From Acephala macrosclerotiorum (Eukaryota; Ascomycota; Leotiomycetes; Helotiales; Mollisiaceae): DNA of 64,000 nucleotides. Each line of letters opens with the position of its first letter. The stretch's first letter is position 1. Both the position numbers and the translations under genes were made by a program. Of the stretch, positions 12,801 to 23,577 are shown in pieces. The notes under the pieces are model-generated. The model saw only the letters and a program-made list of their open reading frames with translations. It searched no databases and was not told the origin of the DNA. The stretch lies in the NCBI GenBank assembly GCA_014904845.1, contig MU119203.1:744001-808000 (forward strand), written 5' to 3'.

Positions 12801-15485
12801 ATGGCACCGCACAAGCACAAGCACAAGCACTTGCAGCAGAAGCACATAGAGTCGCACCGCTCGTTAGTTTCATTCAATTTTCAATCAACACATCCTCCTG
12901 CTCATCGCGAATCTCTCGTTCGCCTTCAACATTATACCATCGTCACAGCACAAAGCGATCACAGAGACCCGGACATGCGGAGAGACTTAGACATGGGTTC
13001 CAGACGAGATAAACTCATGACGACCCGTGGCATCCAACGCCCTTCAGAGCACGCCGGCCAAGAAGTTTACAGCGGCTGGATGACCAAGTTCTGCGTAGAG
13101 CCAATAGATGATGTTAATACGTGCTGCTTGGGCTGTTGGGTGCCTTGCGCCCTATTTACAAAGACGCATTGGCGACTCGGGCAGGTGGGACGCAACGAAA
13201 ATGCTCTCCACGGCTGGACATCTAGCATGGGATGCAGCCTTCCCTGTTGGGCATATTGCGTTCTAACTCTTGCATGTCGAGCTTCTGGTACGTGCTTTCA
13301 TCATCTCAAGAGCCATATTTGATTGAGGAGGGCCGGATGTGCAGAAACTAATTTATTACTTCTAGGATGTCTCACAGGCTGTCAAAGTACTCGAATCCGC
13401 GGCACTTATGGAATCGAGGGTAGTATGTTCAAAGACATGTGCAGAGGCTACTGGTGTCCTCAATGTGCTCAGATGCAAAACGATCGTGAGGTTCAGGCCC
13501 GAGAAGGGGTCCAGGGTTTGAGGTACAACCCGAAATATCTGGCAAGGAAACAAAACAGACCGGTTGACACGCAACCTCCACCGCATCCACCAATGAGCTA
13601 TGCTCCTACACAAAGTCTAGAGAGGGCTACCCAGATCACACAAATGGCTGAGGTTACATCGAGGGGAAAGAAGCTGCAAGAACCATCTCCTACCGTGGAA
13701 GTACATGTCGAGGCTCCCCAAGTCGAGGTCTATGCTCCACAGCCGCCTGGTGTCAAAGGGGGCGAGACATCAACGCAAGCGGAACAGCACCAGCAAGGCT
13801 GGGAGAAGGAGAAGAGCGGTATTTCAGCTAACAGAAAAGATTACCAGCGTGCAAAGAAGAGGAAGCAAGAACGTAAAGGACACGCCCGGCTACATTCCGG
13901 CGCCTATGCCGCTATCAGCGATGTCGAAGCATCGCGCAAGCCTGGCAAGAACGCCAACTTCCCCGGTTCGTCTGCAAAAGACAACATCTCCGACATCCGA
14001 ACGAAGTCTGACCATGAGCGCCTTTCCCGAAGACATCCCCTTTCCGGATGCGTTGGGATTGAGACGGAACGTAAGGGTAAGGACAGAAGTGAGGCAAAAG
14101 GCCATGCTCTCGTTGGCTGCACAATCATAGAGGTGGATAACGGAAGTCACACCTCTGAGCACGCTGTCTCGGACTGCACCATGACCCTAACGAAGTCCAC
14201 TGACATCGAAGAGCAACGTCGCCGTACTGACTGTTCTGGTGTAACAGCTTCGGATACTCAAGAACTATCTTACGTTCATGACTTCACAGACTGTCCCGTT
14301 GACAAAGCGGTTCTGAACCACCTTGAGAACCAGGAGAAGGCATTACAGCAACATTGCCTCACAAATGATTCACGAGGAAGCCTCTCCCCTGCCGGTGAAA
14401 GAAGAGTACAACAGCATAGCCTTTCCCAAGATCGGCGACGAAGCTCCTCCACCGTCGAAGAAGAGAAAGTGAAACAACACAGTCTTGCCCAGGATTCTCG
14501 AGCAAGCACCTTCACCGCAGAGGAAAGGAAATTGAAGCAACACAGCCTTAGCCATGACTCTCAAGCAACTACACTCACACTTGAGGAAGGAAAGGCAAAA
14601 CAGCACAGCCTTACAGATGATTCCCGAGGCAGCTCTACCACTGTTGTTCCGTCCTACAGCCTTTTCCCACAGCACGCATCGGCTGACTATCCTGGGGCAA
14701 ACGAGATTCGCTCCTCGAAATTGACCGCAAGGCAACATCGAAGCAGCACCATTGATAGTAGCAAGAGTAAGAAGTCTGGTGGTCTTAAAGAACATCGATT
14801 AGACAGCTGCCCGATAGTAGTTCCCTCAGCTACTGAACATCATCAGGTTCGAGGCAGCGATAATAGCCAACACCGTTTGAGCAAGTGTCTTCCCACTACA
14901 CCCACATCCAAGAATCAGCAAGATGCCGCACATGTCCATGATGAAAGTTGTCTGACAGAAAGCTTGCATCATAGATGCTCCTTGAATTTCGAAATTCCTT
15001 CTGCAAATAATTCTGGCCACGATAACAACGGCAATGCTTTTCCGAACACCGGTACTCACGTACACGATGAGAAGTGTCTGGCTAAAGGTTCGCATCATAG
15101 ATGCGCCTTGAATTTCGAGACCGCTCCTGCAAATAATCCTGTCAATGATAACAATTCTTCTTCGAGCACTGGTGCTCACCCTCCAAACACCGACGATACT
15201 ACCAAGGCTAAGGATGGTACTCGCCAAAAACAACGACGCTTCAAGGGCAGCCGGAAGACCAATGACCCAAAGATCAGCTTAAGCTCTTATGACAACAAGA
15301 GTGGCCGGGCTGCCGAAAAATCTACTCAGAGTGCGAATTCACATGCTTCTTCTTCTCAGGGAGGCAAGAAAGAGAACGCCCAAGACAGCCAGGGTGACAC
15401 ATCAGATGATGTCGTCGGATTCCCTTACAGCGATATCCAGGAGACGACCAAAATCATTGTTAGCCACACAACCCAAGGCGAGTAA
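12801..15485 (+). CDS. PLAC8-family protein with a ~680-residue repeat-rich C-terminal extension
   Basis: Two exons, 12801-13287 and 13366-15485, give up to 868 residues. Residues ~95-210 hold a PLAC8 (DUF614) domain: VNTCCLGCWVPCALFTKTHW, CSLPCWAYCVLTLACRASG, then TRIRGTYGIEGSMFKDMCRG and CPQCAQMQNDREV. Known members are plant cell-number and cadmium-resistance proteins, usually under 250 aa, often at the plasma membrane with Cys-rich hydrophobic segments. The rest is not seen in standard members: six H-x4-C motifs (for example HPLSGC, HALVGC, HDFTDC, HRLDSC), five 21-residue repeats, and a repeated block with HVHDE-x-C and HHRC. The start is uncertain: the His/Lys-rich N-terminus (HKHKHKHLQQKH) may be leader, with a later ATG at 12972 or 12993. 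Role unknown; a metal-related membrane function is an inference from the family and the Cys/His content. Confidence 0.75.
14346..14660 (+). repeat. Five tandem 63-bp coding units (21 residues each) in the PLAC8 gene
   Basis: Units start at 14346, 14409, 14472, 14535 and 14598. Each begins [QK]QH[CS]L and continues with xxDSRxSxxTxEExK; for instance QQHSLSQDRRRSSSTVEEEK and KQHSLSHDSQATTLTLEEGK. The first unit has Cys where the others have Ser. The last unit loses the EE-K end. Unit length is kept exactly, so selection or recent duplication has held the period. Confidence 0.9.
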
Positions 15486-16484
15486 TGCGGACAGCGGGTA
15501 GATATTGTTGGGGTAGAGCAGAAGAATCAGGATGGTGCGATATCCGGTTTCTGGAGCAAGATGAAAGGGAAGGGTAAAGCATCGTCATAGGGTTCCAAAG
15601 CTGGTTGGTCTGCTTTGAACCTGTGAGCCCATAACTGAACATGGTAGGGCGATAGTTGACAAGAGGTTTCATGCCCAGAGTATTGTTATAGTTGAGGAGG
15701 GGCTTGGTGTATGGCTCTCCATTGAGTCTCATCCTTTTCTCTATACTCGGATAGGCTTGCGGACTTGAAGAGTTTTTGTCTGCTAGGCCATGGTTTGTTC
15801 AGTAAAGTCAAATTATTAATCATCGTCCTAAAACAAGCTCGGCTTCAACGATCGGGCACACAAGCCTATGTGAAGACCTCAAAATCTCTTCAAGTGACAC
15901 ACGTTATAATGGTCCATGGAGAGAATCACGAACGGATTTCATTTGATACAGAGACGAAAGAACATTATGTCTTGGTGTCTTGTGTTGGACGATGAACTGG
16001 ATGCATTATCAGAATCAGGAACCCCAAGAAATCTTATATCTTGCCCTTTGCCATGCTCCACGGCTCCAGTTTCCTGCTCCATCTTGCTCCAACCAAATCC
16101 ATTTAGTTCCAGTTCAAATGCCGGCAAAACAGCAAAGCAAAGCAAGAAAAATCAACTCGGTCCAATTCAGGTTCCACGTCAATGTCATATTCCTGCAGCC
16201 TAGCCAGGGAAATTCGACTCGTCTCTTCTCATGATGCTCGTGCTCATAGTCGTTTCAGGTTCGCGTAAATCGTATAGTGCGGTGCAGCGTAGTTTTGTGT
16301 TTTTGTAGTGTAAGGTAAGGTCCAAATCCATGCCAAGGGAGTTAAGGTTCGACAAGGTACTCAATCAAGATTACGGGTATGTCGGGGAGCCCAGTGTTGG
16401 AATAAAACCGACATGACGAGAAAATCTCTGATGGGCCGTAGTGTGTTTCAAAGGGGGTTGAGGGATGGAGGGGATTGATGAGGT
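15486..16484. other. Convergent 3' intergenic region
   Basis: About 1 kb between the PLAC8 stop and the Spg1 stop. Only shadow frames are present. Both 3' UTRs must lie here. Confidence 0.45.
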
Positions 16485-17624
16485 CTATTGGACGGATTGG
16501 TAGATTAGGAGGGGCTCGCCGACGTTTTCGATCTCGGGAATTGTGCATTTTAGGTCGAAGGCTTTGGAGAGGACTATTTTGAAGATCTGGGGGTGTTAGA
16601 GTTGGGACTTGGAGTTGAGGGTTGGGAGGAGAGAGAGAGAGAAAAGACGGACAGAGGAGAGGAGGGTGGAGAGTACATACCTTCTGCACGTTGATGCTGT
16701 GACTTGTGCTGCTGAAGATCAAGCTTGCTCGCATTGCCTTTGCAAATCTTCTGGCCTGGAGGAAGTTTGTTAGTGAGTTGTACTAATAGAAGTGACACTT
16801 ATTAATATGAAGTGGTCCCGTTTTCAAGTGGTCTCGTTTTCAGCGGTACAGTTCTGGGGTGGTCCCGTTTTCGGTGGTGTCGTTTTTGGGATGAAAATAA
16901 AAGTACATACCTGATTCGAGATCTCTTCTTGATCTTCTCTTGGGAAATTGACAAAGTGATCGTACTTAGTTCCAACAAGGAATGGAATCGCAGTCTTGTT
17001 AAATCCTCTACCCTGTCGGTACCACTCCTTGATACTGTTCAACGTACTTTTCCTCGTGAGATCAAACATGAACAAGATAGCCACCGCGTCATTGCAGACT
17101 AGCGGCAGCATGTTCACGAACTCGCGTTGTCCACCTAAATCCCAAATCGAGAATGTGATTTCCGTGTTGCGTATCGAGATTGTCTTTTCCATAAAGTTTA
17201 CTCCAAGTGTTTGGATGTAGTCTTCATCCCAGCTTCCTTCTACGTATTTTACCATCAGAGAGGTTTTGCCTATTTGTGCATCTCCTACCATGCCAACTTT
17301 GATGACTACACTGTTCTTATTCCGACTCTGGTCTGTGGTTCCGCGGGCGCTCTGATCTTGGTACGAGGACTGCATGTAGCCGCTATTCCCAGATAAGCCA
17401 GAGTTGGGTCGCGAGATTGACGGTGCGAAAGCTGTCGGCGGAGTTGGATATCTGGCATTCTGATCAATCTCTGGAGTCGGTGAAGCCGAGTAGCCATGAT
17501 GTGACGGAAAGTCTGCGGATTGTGATTGTGTGTGTCTTCGTGTTGGGGTATGCGCATCTTCTGTGCCCGCCATTGCCTCATCCTGGCCTTCGCCCCTCTG
17601 CTCGTATCCACCTTCCGTCTCCAT
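16485..17624 (-). CDS. spg1: Septation initiation GTPase Spg1/Tem1
   Basis: Three exons on the minus strand, 16911-17624, 16681-16755 and 16485-16586, give 296 residues. A ~100-residue disordered leader rich in Ser/Gln/Pro precedes a Ras-like domain: [21 protein letters not shown] (P-loop), a Spg1-type switch region ([12 protein letters not shown]), [10 protein letters not shown] (switch II), GTKYD in place of the usual NKxD, and [13 protein letters not shown]. The DLGGQ and GTKYD signatures are typical of Spg1/Tem1 rather than Ras or Rab. In yeasts this GTPase at the spindle pole body starts the septation/mitotic-exit cascade. The second exon is a 75-nt micro-exon, and the first intron (16756-16910) carries a small repeat. 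It is divergent with the glycine cleavage gene. Confidence 0.93.
16812..16890. repeat. Short degenerate repeat inside Spg1 intron 1
   Basis: Four copies of a unit close to GGTCCCGTTTTC occur in about 80 bp, at roughly 16814, 16830, 16860 and 16876 (GTGGTCCCGTTTTC, GTGGTCTCGTTTTC, GGTCCCGTTTTCGG, GGTGTCGTTTTTGG). The block is wholly inside the intron. Confidence 0.75.
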
Positions 17625-18062
17625 TGTCTCTACTGTATCGTGGAATTGAGCTGGAGAGCCCGCGGATAGCGTCGAGGAATCCAGATTGTCGATTTTCTTG
17701 GAAGGCGGCCGAAATAGTCGAGATCAACACAAAGATGTGGATGTAGACATAGGGGAAATGCGTCTCCGGTCGATATATGCGAATTTGTAAGGGTTGAGTA
17801 CAGATACAGTCTGTTTGCAAAGTACAGTTTGGGTCGGGTTGAGGTTATTCGGACCTGGTGGAACCCCTTGACGGGCCTCTTTCTCGCGCCTTCAAATGTC
17901 TGGCGCTTGAGCGAGCTAGGGCGGATGAACGCGTTACGGAGCTGACTTTGACGCGACGAAAAGGGCAGAGGTAAGAAACACAGTGCAAAATTCTCAGCAC
18001 GCAAAAGGAATCTTTACTGGCGCATAAAGTTGATCTCTCAGTAAAATTGAGGGGCGCTTTGT

Positions 18063-18089
18063 TGTCAATATCAACAATCGATATTGACA
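18063..18089. promoter_or_regulatory. Perfect 10-bp inverted repeat in the Spg1/GcvH divergent promoter
   Basis: TGTCAATATC at 18063-18072 and GATATTGACA at 18080-18089 are exact reverse complements separated by 7 bp. The intergenic stretch from 17625 to 18214 otherwise shows no coding frame. A dimeric regulator site or a short hairpin in the GcvH leader would both fit; the role is inferred. Confidence 0.5.
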
Positions 18090-18214
18090 GTTCTATGGGC
18101 TATCATCCATGACCCTAGAATCTCGCGTTCTTTTAGGTGGGGTCGCTTAGTGACGGGACAGAAAGTCTCAAGAGGATTTGATATCGCAACATCTCACAAA
18201 CACAAACATCCAAA

Positions 18215-18793
18215 ATGGCATCAATTGCACGATCACTGCGGCCTGCAGCCATTCAATTCGCGGCGAGATCGAGTAGGGGCGCAGCTTCATGGCGACCTTC
18301 TCCATTCCAAGCTCGAACTTTCTCCGCCTCTCCTATTGGTGAGGGCAAGCTATCTACCTCGGAATCGCATGATGCTGACCATTTTGTAGCTCTACACAAG
18401 AAGTTCACAAAGGACCACGAATGGATTGAGCTCTCGGATGATGGAAAGACTGGTGTGATTGGCATATCTTCTTACGCTGCCCATCAGCTCGGTGATGTGG
18501 TCTATGTCGAGCTCCCAGCAACTCCAATGGACGTCGCAGCTGGTGACTCGATCGGTGCGGTGGAATCAGTCAAGTCTGCCTCCGATATCAATTCTCCCAT
18601 CACCTGTACCATCACCGAGGTCAACGACCTGCTGGAGGAGAAGCCAGGAACGATCAACAAAGGCCCTGAGGATGATTCGTCTGCCGGTGGATGGTTCGCG
18701 AAAGTGGAGGTGGGCGAGGTCGGAGTCAAAGATTTGGAGGGTCTAATGGATGCAAAGGAATACAAGGCTTTTACTGAGGAAGAGGAACATTAA
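18215..18793 (+). CDS. gcv3: Glycine cleavage system H protein, mitochondrial
   Basis: One open frame of 192 residues. The N-terminus MASIARSLRPAAIQFAARSS with SWRPSPFQARTFSASP is a mitochondrial presequence. The lipoyl domain follows: KKFTKDHEWIELSDDGKTGV, ISSYAAHQLGDVVYVELP, then the lipoyl lysine in ESVKSASDINSPITC, and LEEKPGTINKGPEDDSSAGG, ending at the KAFTEEEEH tail. The protein carries the aminomethyl group between the P, T and L proteins. Positions 18339-18389 form a 51-nt GT..AG segment with a branch-like TGCTGAC, in frame and without stops. Removing it gives 175 residues and joins SASPI to ALHKKFTKDHEW, closer to the usual family length (yeast Gcv3 is 170). I think it is an intron, but both forms are readable. 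Confidence 0.93.
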   Translation: MASIARSLRPAAIQFAARSSRGAASWRPSPFQARTFSASPIGEGKLSTSESHDADHFVALHKKFTKDHEWIELSDDGKTGVIGISSYAAHQLGDVVYVELPATPMDVAAGDSIGAVESVKSASDINSPITCTITEVNDLLEEKPGTINKGPEDDSSAGGWFAKVEVGEVGVKDLEGLMDAKEYKAFTEEEEH

Positions 18794-18983
18794 AGAGAGA
18801 TCCGGGAGGAGATCGATGAGTACATATAGACAGGCCACTTCAACAGTCATGGCGTTTGGGGATGGAGAGGTGCTGAAAGCTATTTGGGATTTGGAGCTGA
18901 ATATATGCACTTTTCCCAGGCCCAGTACCTGCACCAGCCAAGTCTATATTTTTACAAGAAAAAGTCCGCCATGTTCATAGCAA

Positions 18984-20117
18984 TCATGCTCCACCAGCCT
19001 CTTTGATGATAGGACGGTTCAGGTTGATGGCCTCTAGGATCTTGGTTGCCCCCTTCTCTACCAGAATGCCAGCAAGTTCCCAGCCAAATTCATCAGCATC
19101 CTTTGCAGTCAGAACTTCACCCAAGCGTTCTGCCTCGACAGCCTCCTTGCCGTCAAGACTGACCACAATAGCTTTCATCAGCAGCTTCCCCTTCTCAACC
19201 CACGTAGTCTCCACACCGATTGGCACGGAACAGCCTCCCTCCAGTGTTCTCATCAGACTTCTTTCTGCCGTTCCTGCCAAGATCGATTCTTGGTTCGCTA
19301 ACTTGCTCAGAATAGCAGTCGTCTTCTCATCGCCCTCCCTAACCTCAATGGCCAGAGCTCCCTGCCCAACAGCATACAGATGTGCCCCACCCTGCGACTT
19401 CGAGTCTAGATATTGGGTGATCCTGTCACCCCAGTCCATTCTCAAGATACCAGCAGCAGCCAAAATCAAACAAGTATACTCCCCATCCTCCGCATCCAAC
19501 TTACTCAACCTCGTTCCCACATTCCCCCTAACATCCTTAAACTTCAACTTCGGATACAACCTCTTAACCTGCGCACTCCTCCTCACACTACTCGTCCCCA
19601 CCACCGATCCCTCCGGCAAATCTAAAAGACTCTTATACCCCAACCCCTTCTTCATAATCACCACATCCCTCGGGTCTTCCCGTTCCATAATACAACCAAT
19701 AACACACTTCGGTGGTAGTTGTGTAGGTAAATCTTTCAGACAATGAACAATTAAATCCAGTTTCCCCTCTAGTAATTGTGCCTCGAGTTCGTGTGTCCAT
19801 AATGCTTTAGTGCCGAATTCGTGGAGAGCGGTGGTTTGGTTCTTGTCGCCCATGGTGCTCATGGCGTGGATCTCATAGTTTAATTCGGGATGGGCCTTTC
19901 GCAAGGCTGCTAATACCATTTCTGCCTGCACGACGGCTAATGCGGAGCGGCGTGTGCCGATGTGTATAGTGGTCTTTTCATCGAGGTTTGCGGTTTCTGC
20001 GCTGCATCTGAGGGCGGTGGAGGGGGCTTCTTCTTTTGAGGATTTCTCTTGGATGGAGACGGTGGGGTCGAGAATGGGGCGGGAGGAGGTAGAGTCGAGC
20101 TGTTCGTGGGTTGCCAT
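18984..20117 (-). CDS. hem3: Porphobilinogen deaminase (hydroxymethylbilane synthase)
   Basis: A single exon of 377 residues. It joins four porphobilinogen molecules into hydroxymethylbilane in haem synthesis. Motifs: IHIGTRRSALAVVQAEMV near residue 52, TMGDKN, LIVHCLKDLPTQLP, VVGTSSVRRSAQVKRLYP, KDVRGNVGTRLSKLD, and LEGGCSVPIGV with the cysteine that binds the dipyrromethane cofactor. All catalytic Arg and Asp positions I can recognise are kept. The leader of about 50 residues before the core is low complexity. It is convergent with the H protein gene, 190 bp away. No intron is seen. Confidence 0.96.
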   Translation of the reverse strand: MATHEQLDSTSSRPILDPTVSIQEKSSKEEAPSTALRCSAETANLDEKTTIHIGTRRSALAVVQAEMVLAALRKAHPELNYEIHAMSTMGDKNQTTALHEFGTKALWTHELEAQLLEGKLDLIVHCLKDLPTQLPPKCVIGCIMEREDPRDVVIMKKGLGYKSLLDLPEGSVVGTSSVRRSAQVKRLYPKLKFKDVRGNVGTRLSKLDAEDGEYTCLILAAAGILRMDWGDRITQYLDSKSQGGAHLYAVGQGALAIEVREGDEKTTAILSKLANQESILAGTAERSLMRTLEGGCSVPIGVETTWVEKGKLLMKAIVVSLDGKEAVEAERLGEVLTAKDADEFGWELAGILVEKGATKILEAINLNRPIIKEAGGA

Positions 20118-20970
20118 GGTGGGCGAGGGGGCATTGACTTCGAAAGGAAGTCTGCGAGGTCGATGTGAGGAGTTGAGGTCGGTGGGAGGGAGTTGATGGT
20201 GGGGTTGCTTTTTTGGAGCTCGAAATTTCGGCGGGGAAGGTGGTTGGTCAGCTCCTCGGCATTTGCCTGTCTCAATTGGCGATTTATTAAGATTTAAATT
20301 TCATCCCATCTTCAGAGATTCACGATTCAAGTGATCTTGAACTTCCAGTTCATCTGTATTTACTCATCTCGTACCTAATTCGGAAGAGATCAGACGCCGC
20401 ATGCTTCGGGACCTTGCATAGGTCAGCCGTGGACGAGGATTTCCCCACTTCCCGAACTCATCTCAAGATCGGATGAACTCAAAATGTCTCTCTTCCTTTG
20501 GTCAATTATTCTGCGTAACCAATTGGATTATCTTGTTTACTCATGTTTCTGTTATATGTCGTCTTGTATGCCTCGATAACGTATAGCATACGCGTTCCTG
20601 AGCCTCCACACTCCACTATTGTCCACCTCCCCGCATGGTCATATCTATCAAGCCACTTACAAAAAGGAGTCTTCAAGCTTTCTAAACAAGGTTCAACAGA
20701 TTTAGTCGTCATCATCTCGTGCTTTGAAGGTAATCTTCACCGTTTTGACCAAAGCTTGTGTTTCGAAACAAGCTTCGCCCAATGAGAAATACGTCCACAG
20801 GGCTGGTGGAGATAGAATGACTGCCGGTAGAGGGATCCCTTGAGAAACATTGTGGGGGAAGAAAAGATGGATACTACTACTTCAAAAGTGTATATCTCGC
20901 TCAGAAGTCCTCTTCACAATACTCTTTACGGCACTCATTCATTCGTTTTCCTTGCCTCAATCTTGTAGTC
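20118..20970. other. Divergent intergenic region, HEM3 to lactonase gene
   Basis: 853 bp with no supported gene. Small frames on both strands look like shadows. Holds the promoters of both flanking genes. Confidence 0.4.
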
Positions 20971-22191
20971 ATGCGTGCATCACTCTCCTCCTTCGCGTTG
21001 CTCAGCGCTCTTTCAGTTGTGAAAGCTGAACTTCATCATCTCATTGTTGGCACTTTTGGTACAGAATATCTCTACACCCTCGAATTCGATGATTCTGCTT
21101 TGACTTTAAACCTCATTCAAAATCTCTCCGTTCCTGTTGCGAGTTCGTGGCTTGGATTGAGTGTAAGTTTTCTTGCGCCAATTTCGAACCCTTCTAATTG
21201 TCACTTAAGCATGACAAGAAAAACCTCTACGGAACAGCATATAGTGCCACTAAACCAGGATACGTGAGCTACGCATTAGAAAATGCCACAGATATCACAT
21301 ACAGCACCATCATCTCAGCCGGTGGCAACTGCACCTCGTCCAAAGCCATCTTCGTAATGGCCGCAACCGAAAGCCCATATGCCGTCTACGGCTCCCCATT
21401 CGGTGGATCAGCAGACTGCGGCTCTGTGATATCCGTCGACGAGAACGGAGCCCTATCAGAACTGATCCAAAACTACACCTACAAATCCACTTCCGGTGTC
21501 CACGGCATGGCTATGAACACGGCAAACTCATTTTTATACTCTGCAGATGATACTGGCAATACTCTTTGGACTCACAGTGTTGACAACACTACCGGTGAAC
21601 TCACATACGTATCAAGCCTCGCCGGCCCAACCACTGGAGCAGACCCTCGTCATGTTACTGTTCATCCAGAAGGACAATACCTCTACGTGATTCTCGAAGG
21701 GGCTAATGAACTCGCCCAATACACTATTGATCAATCGACCGGAATCCCATATTTCCAAAATGTTACTTTCCCTCTTATCCCTTCAGGTAGTTCCCTTTAC
21801 CCTTTCCCTTTCCATGGGTTCTCACTAACCTCGCGAAGGAGAAGCAAATGCAGATTACTGGTCCGACGAAGTCGCCCTCTCATACAGCAACACCTACCTC
21901 TGGGCAACATCTCGCTCCCGCTCCACCAACACCACTGGCTATATCTCCGCCTTCTCCTTGTCCACAAACGGCTCTATCTCTTCTCAACTCTTTTTAACGC
22001 CAACTACGAATAGTGGGGGCACGGCGAATTCGGTAGCACCGTCTACGTTTAGTGATAAATACGTGGCGTTGACGGACAGTAGTTTGGGGTTTGTTGAGGT
22101 TTGGGCGTTTGAGGGGACGAATGCGAGCGTGGTAGCGAGGGTTAATATTGAGGATGGGGGGTGTTGTGCTAATGCTGTTTGGTATTCTTGA
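20971..22191 (+). CDS. Secreted lactonase-type seven-bladed propeller (3-carboxymuconate cyclase-like)
   Basis: Three exons, 20971-21162, 21210-21786 and 21839-22191, give 373 residues. MRASLSSFALLSALSVVKA is a clear signal peptide. The body has repeated propeller strands: LIVGTFGTEYLYTLEFD, KNLYGTAYSATKPGYVSYAL, GVHGMAMNTANSFLYSADDTGNTLW, the family signature DPRHVTVHPEGQYLYVILEGANELAQY, and a C-terminal KYVALTDSSLGFVEVWAF. Relatives include muconate lactonising enzymes of aromatic degradation and 6-phosphogluconolactonases; the secreted fungal branch has no well-defined substrate. Several N-glycosylation sequons fit secretion. The C-terminus ends GGCCANAVWYS. Confidence 0.87.
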
Positions 22192-22711
22192 GATGAGAAT
22201 GTCCAGAAAGACTGCGAGGCAGAAAATTAACTTTGCGCGCTCTAGGGACCACCAGGCTGATGGCCCACTGACAACTAGTCGAGCTTCATAAATAGCTTTT
22301 AACTTCTCAGCTTTTGGTTCATGTTTCCGCACCTTCTTCAACGTTTCTCCCCCCCCCCCGCGGCTGACGATTCGATTCCTGAGCGATGTGTGCTTCGTGC
22401 ATGATGTCTCGTTGTACACCTCTTGAAGTTCAAATCAAGAAGCTCTTATAGTCTTGGGTATCTGGTCAATAATGTGTAACAATTCGTCAGAATGTGTCTC
22501 GCATAGTCGGGGAACGAGACACCTATGAGTGACAGTGTCACAGCACTATGGATGAGGGAACTACAGACTTGGATTTGGTTGAGCCGACGAATGCTGTCAT
22601 ATTCTTAGTTCTCATTACTTCCCACGAAATCGGAGAAGCGACGCAAGTGATATTTCACAGAGCTCATTTGCAGTAATAGTCGCCAGCGGGCAATAGAACT
22701 TCACTCTATTC
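22192..22711. other. Convergent intergenic region
   Basis: 520 bp between the propeller gene and a minus-strand gene end. A homopolymer of ten C residues near 22351 is the only notable feature. Confidence 0.4.
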
Positions 22712-23577
22712 TCAAATGCCGTCTAGATGCAGGAAGCCGAAGCTCATCAACCTCCCAAGCCCACTTAGTATTATCGCGTCCGTCCTAAGCCTCCTCGCAC
22801 CAGAACTCTTCGTCGTTGCTGCACTGCCACTCGCAGTTCCCGTCGCCATCCCTGTTGCCGAACTCTTCTCACACCCGCTCGTCACAGTCGTTACTCCACC
22901 TGCACTTACAGTTCCGCTAGCAGCAACGGCTGTGAATACATTCCCCGCATTGCTCCACGTGAAGGTCGCTCCACTGACAGGAGAAGTAATCTCTCCTGCC
23001 ATGTTGGTGACGCTTTGAGTTCCTGGTGCTGGAGTATTCGTTGGATTATACAGCGTGGCGGGGGTTGATACAGAGGGGAGAGAGAAGCTGAGATTAAGAC
23101 AGTTGGCTGATGAGAGGGTGTTTCCGCACGTAGGTGGACTAGATTGTCGAATTTGTGAGTGCTGAAAGCCCGAGGATCAGTGGATCGATGAGTGGACGGA
23201 TGTTGAAGATCCTATTTTGAAGCTAATTCTCAGTCCTACGACAATGAAATATTAAGAAGGGGGACAACCGCAGATATTTCAACACTCTTGGCACAATATT
23301 GACGGGTCGTACTTGGATTCACCTTTGTACATGTAGTTTTATTCCCAGGAGCCTCGATTAGAGCCTGAGCTACAAGTCCGAGATTGCAAGGGCATCCTCC
23401 CGGAGCATTCGCAGGTGCCGGCCAGAAAGGCACAGGTTGAGTCGCGATGTCGCACATCGAGAAATATTCGGTGACCAGGAATTGATACTCACAGCCATAA
23501 ATCGCATCGTGAAGTCTCCCCAAATAAAGTGTACAAGCAGAAAAAAGTCTTGGAACAGCGCCTTGGCTGTGTCTCAA
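22712..23577 (-). CDS. Cysteine-containing secreted-type protein with GPI-like tail; 5' end unresolved
   Basis: Two minus-strand coding segments join in frame: 23240 upward to about 23577, and 22712-23138, with a 101-nt GTAGGA..TAG intron. The first segment contains PGGCPCNLGLVAQALIEAPGN and CTKVNPSTTRQYCAK; the second has PPTCGNTLSSANCLNLSFSLP and NMAGEITSPVSGATFTW, then a Ser/Thr/Ala-rich stretch and a hydrophobic end. That order suggests a cell-wall or GPI-anchored fungal protein. I find no ATG or signal peptide: the first segment opens after a stop with only TTG available, and the upstream 400 bp offer no convincing first exon. It is either a gene whose first exon I cannot place or a 5'-truncated relic. 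No family recognised. Confidence 0.4.
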
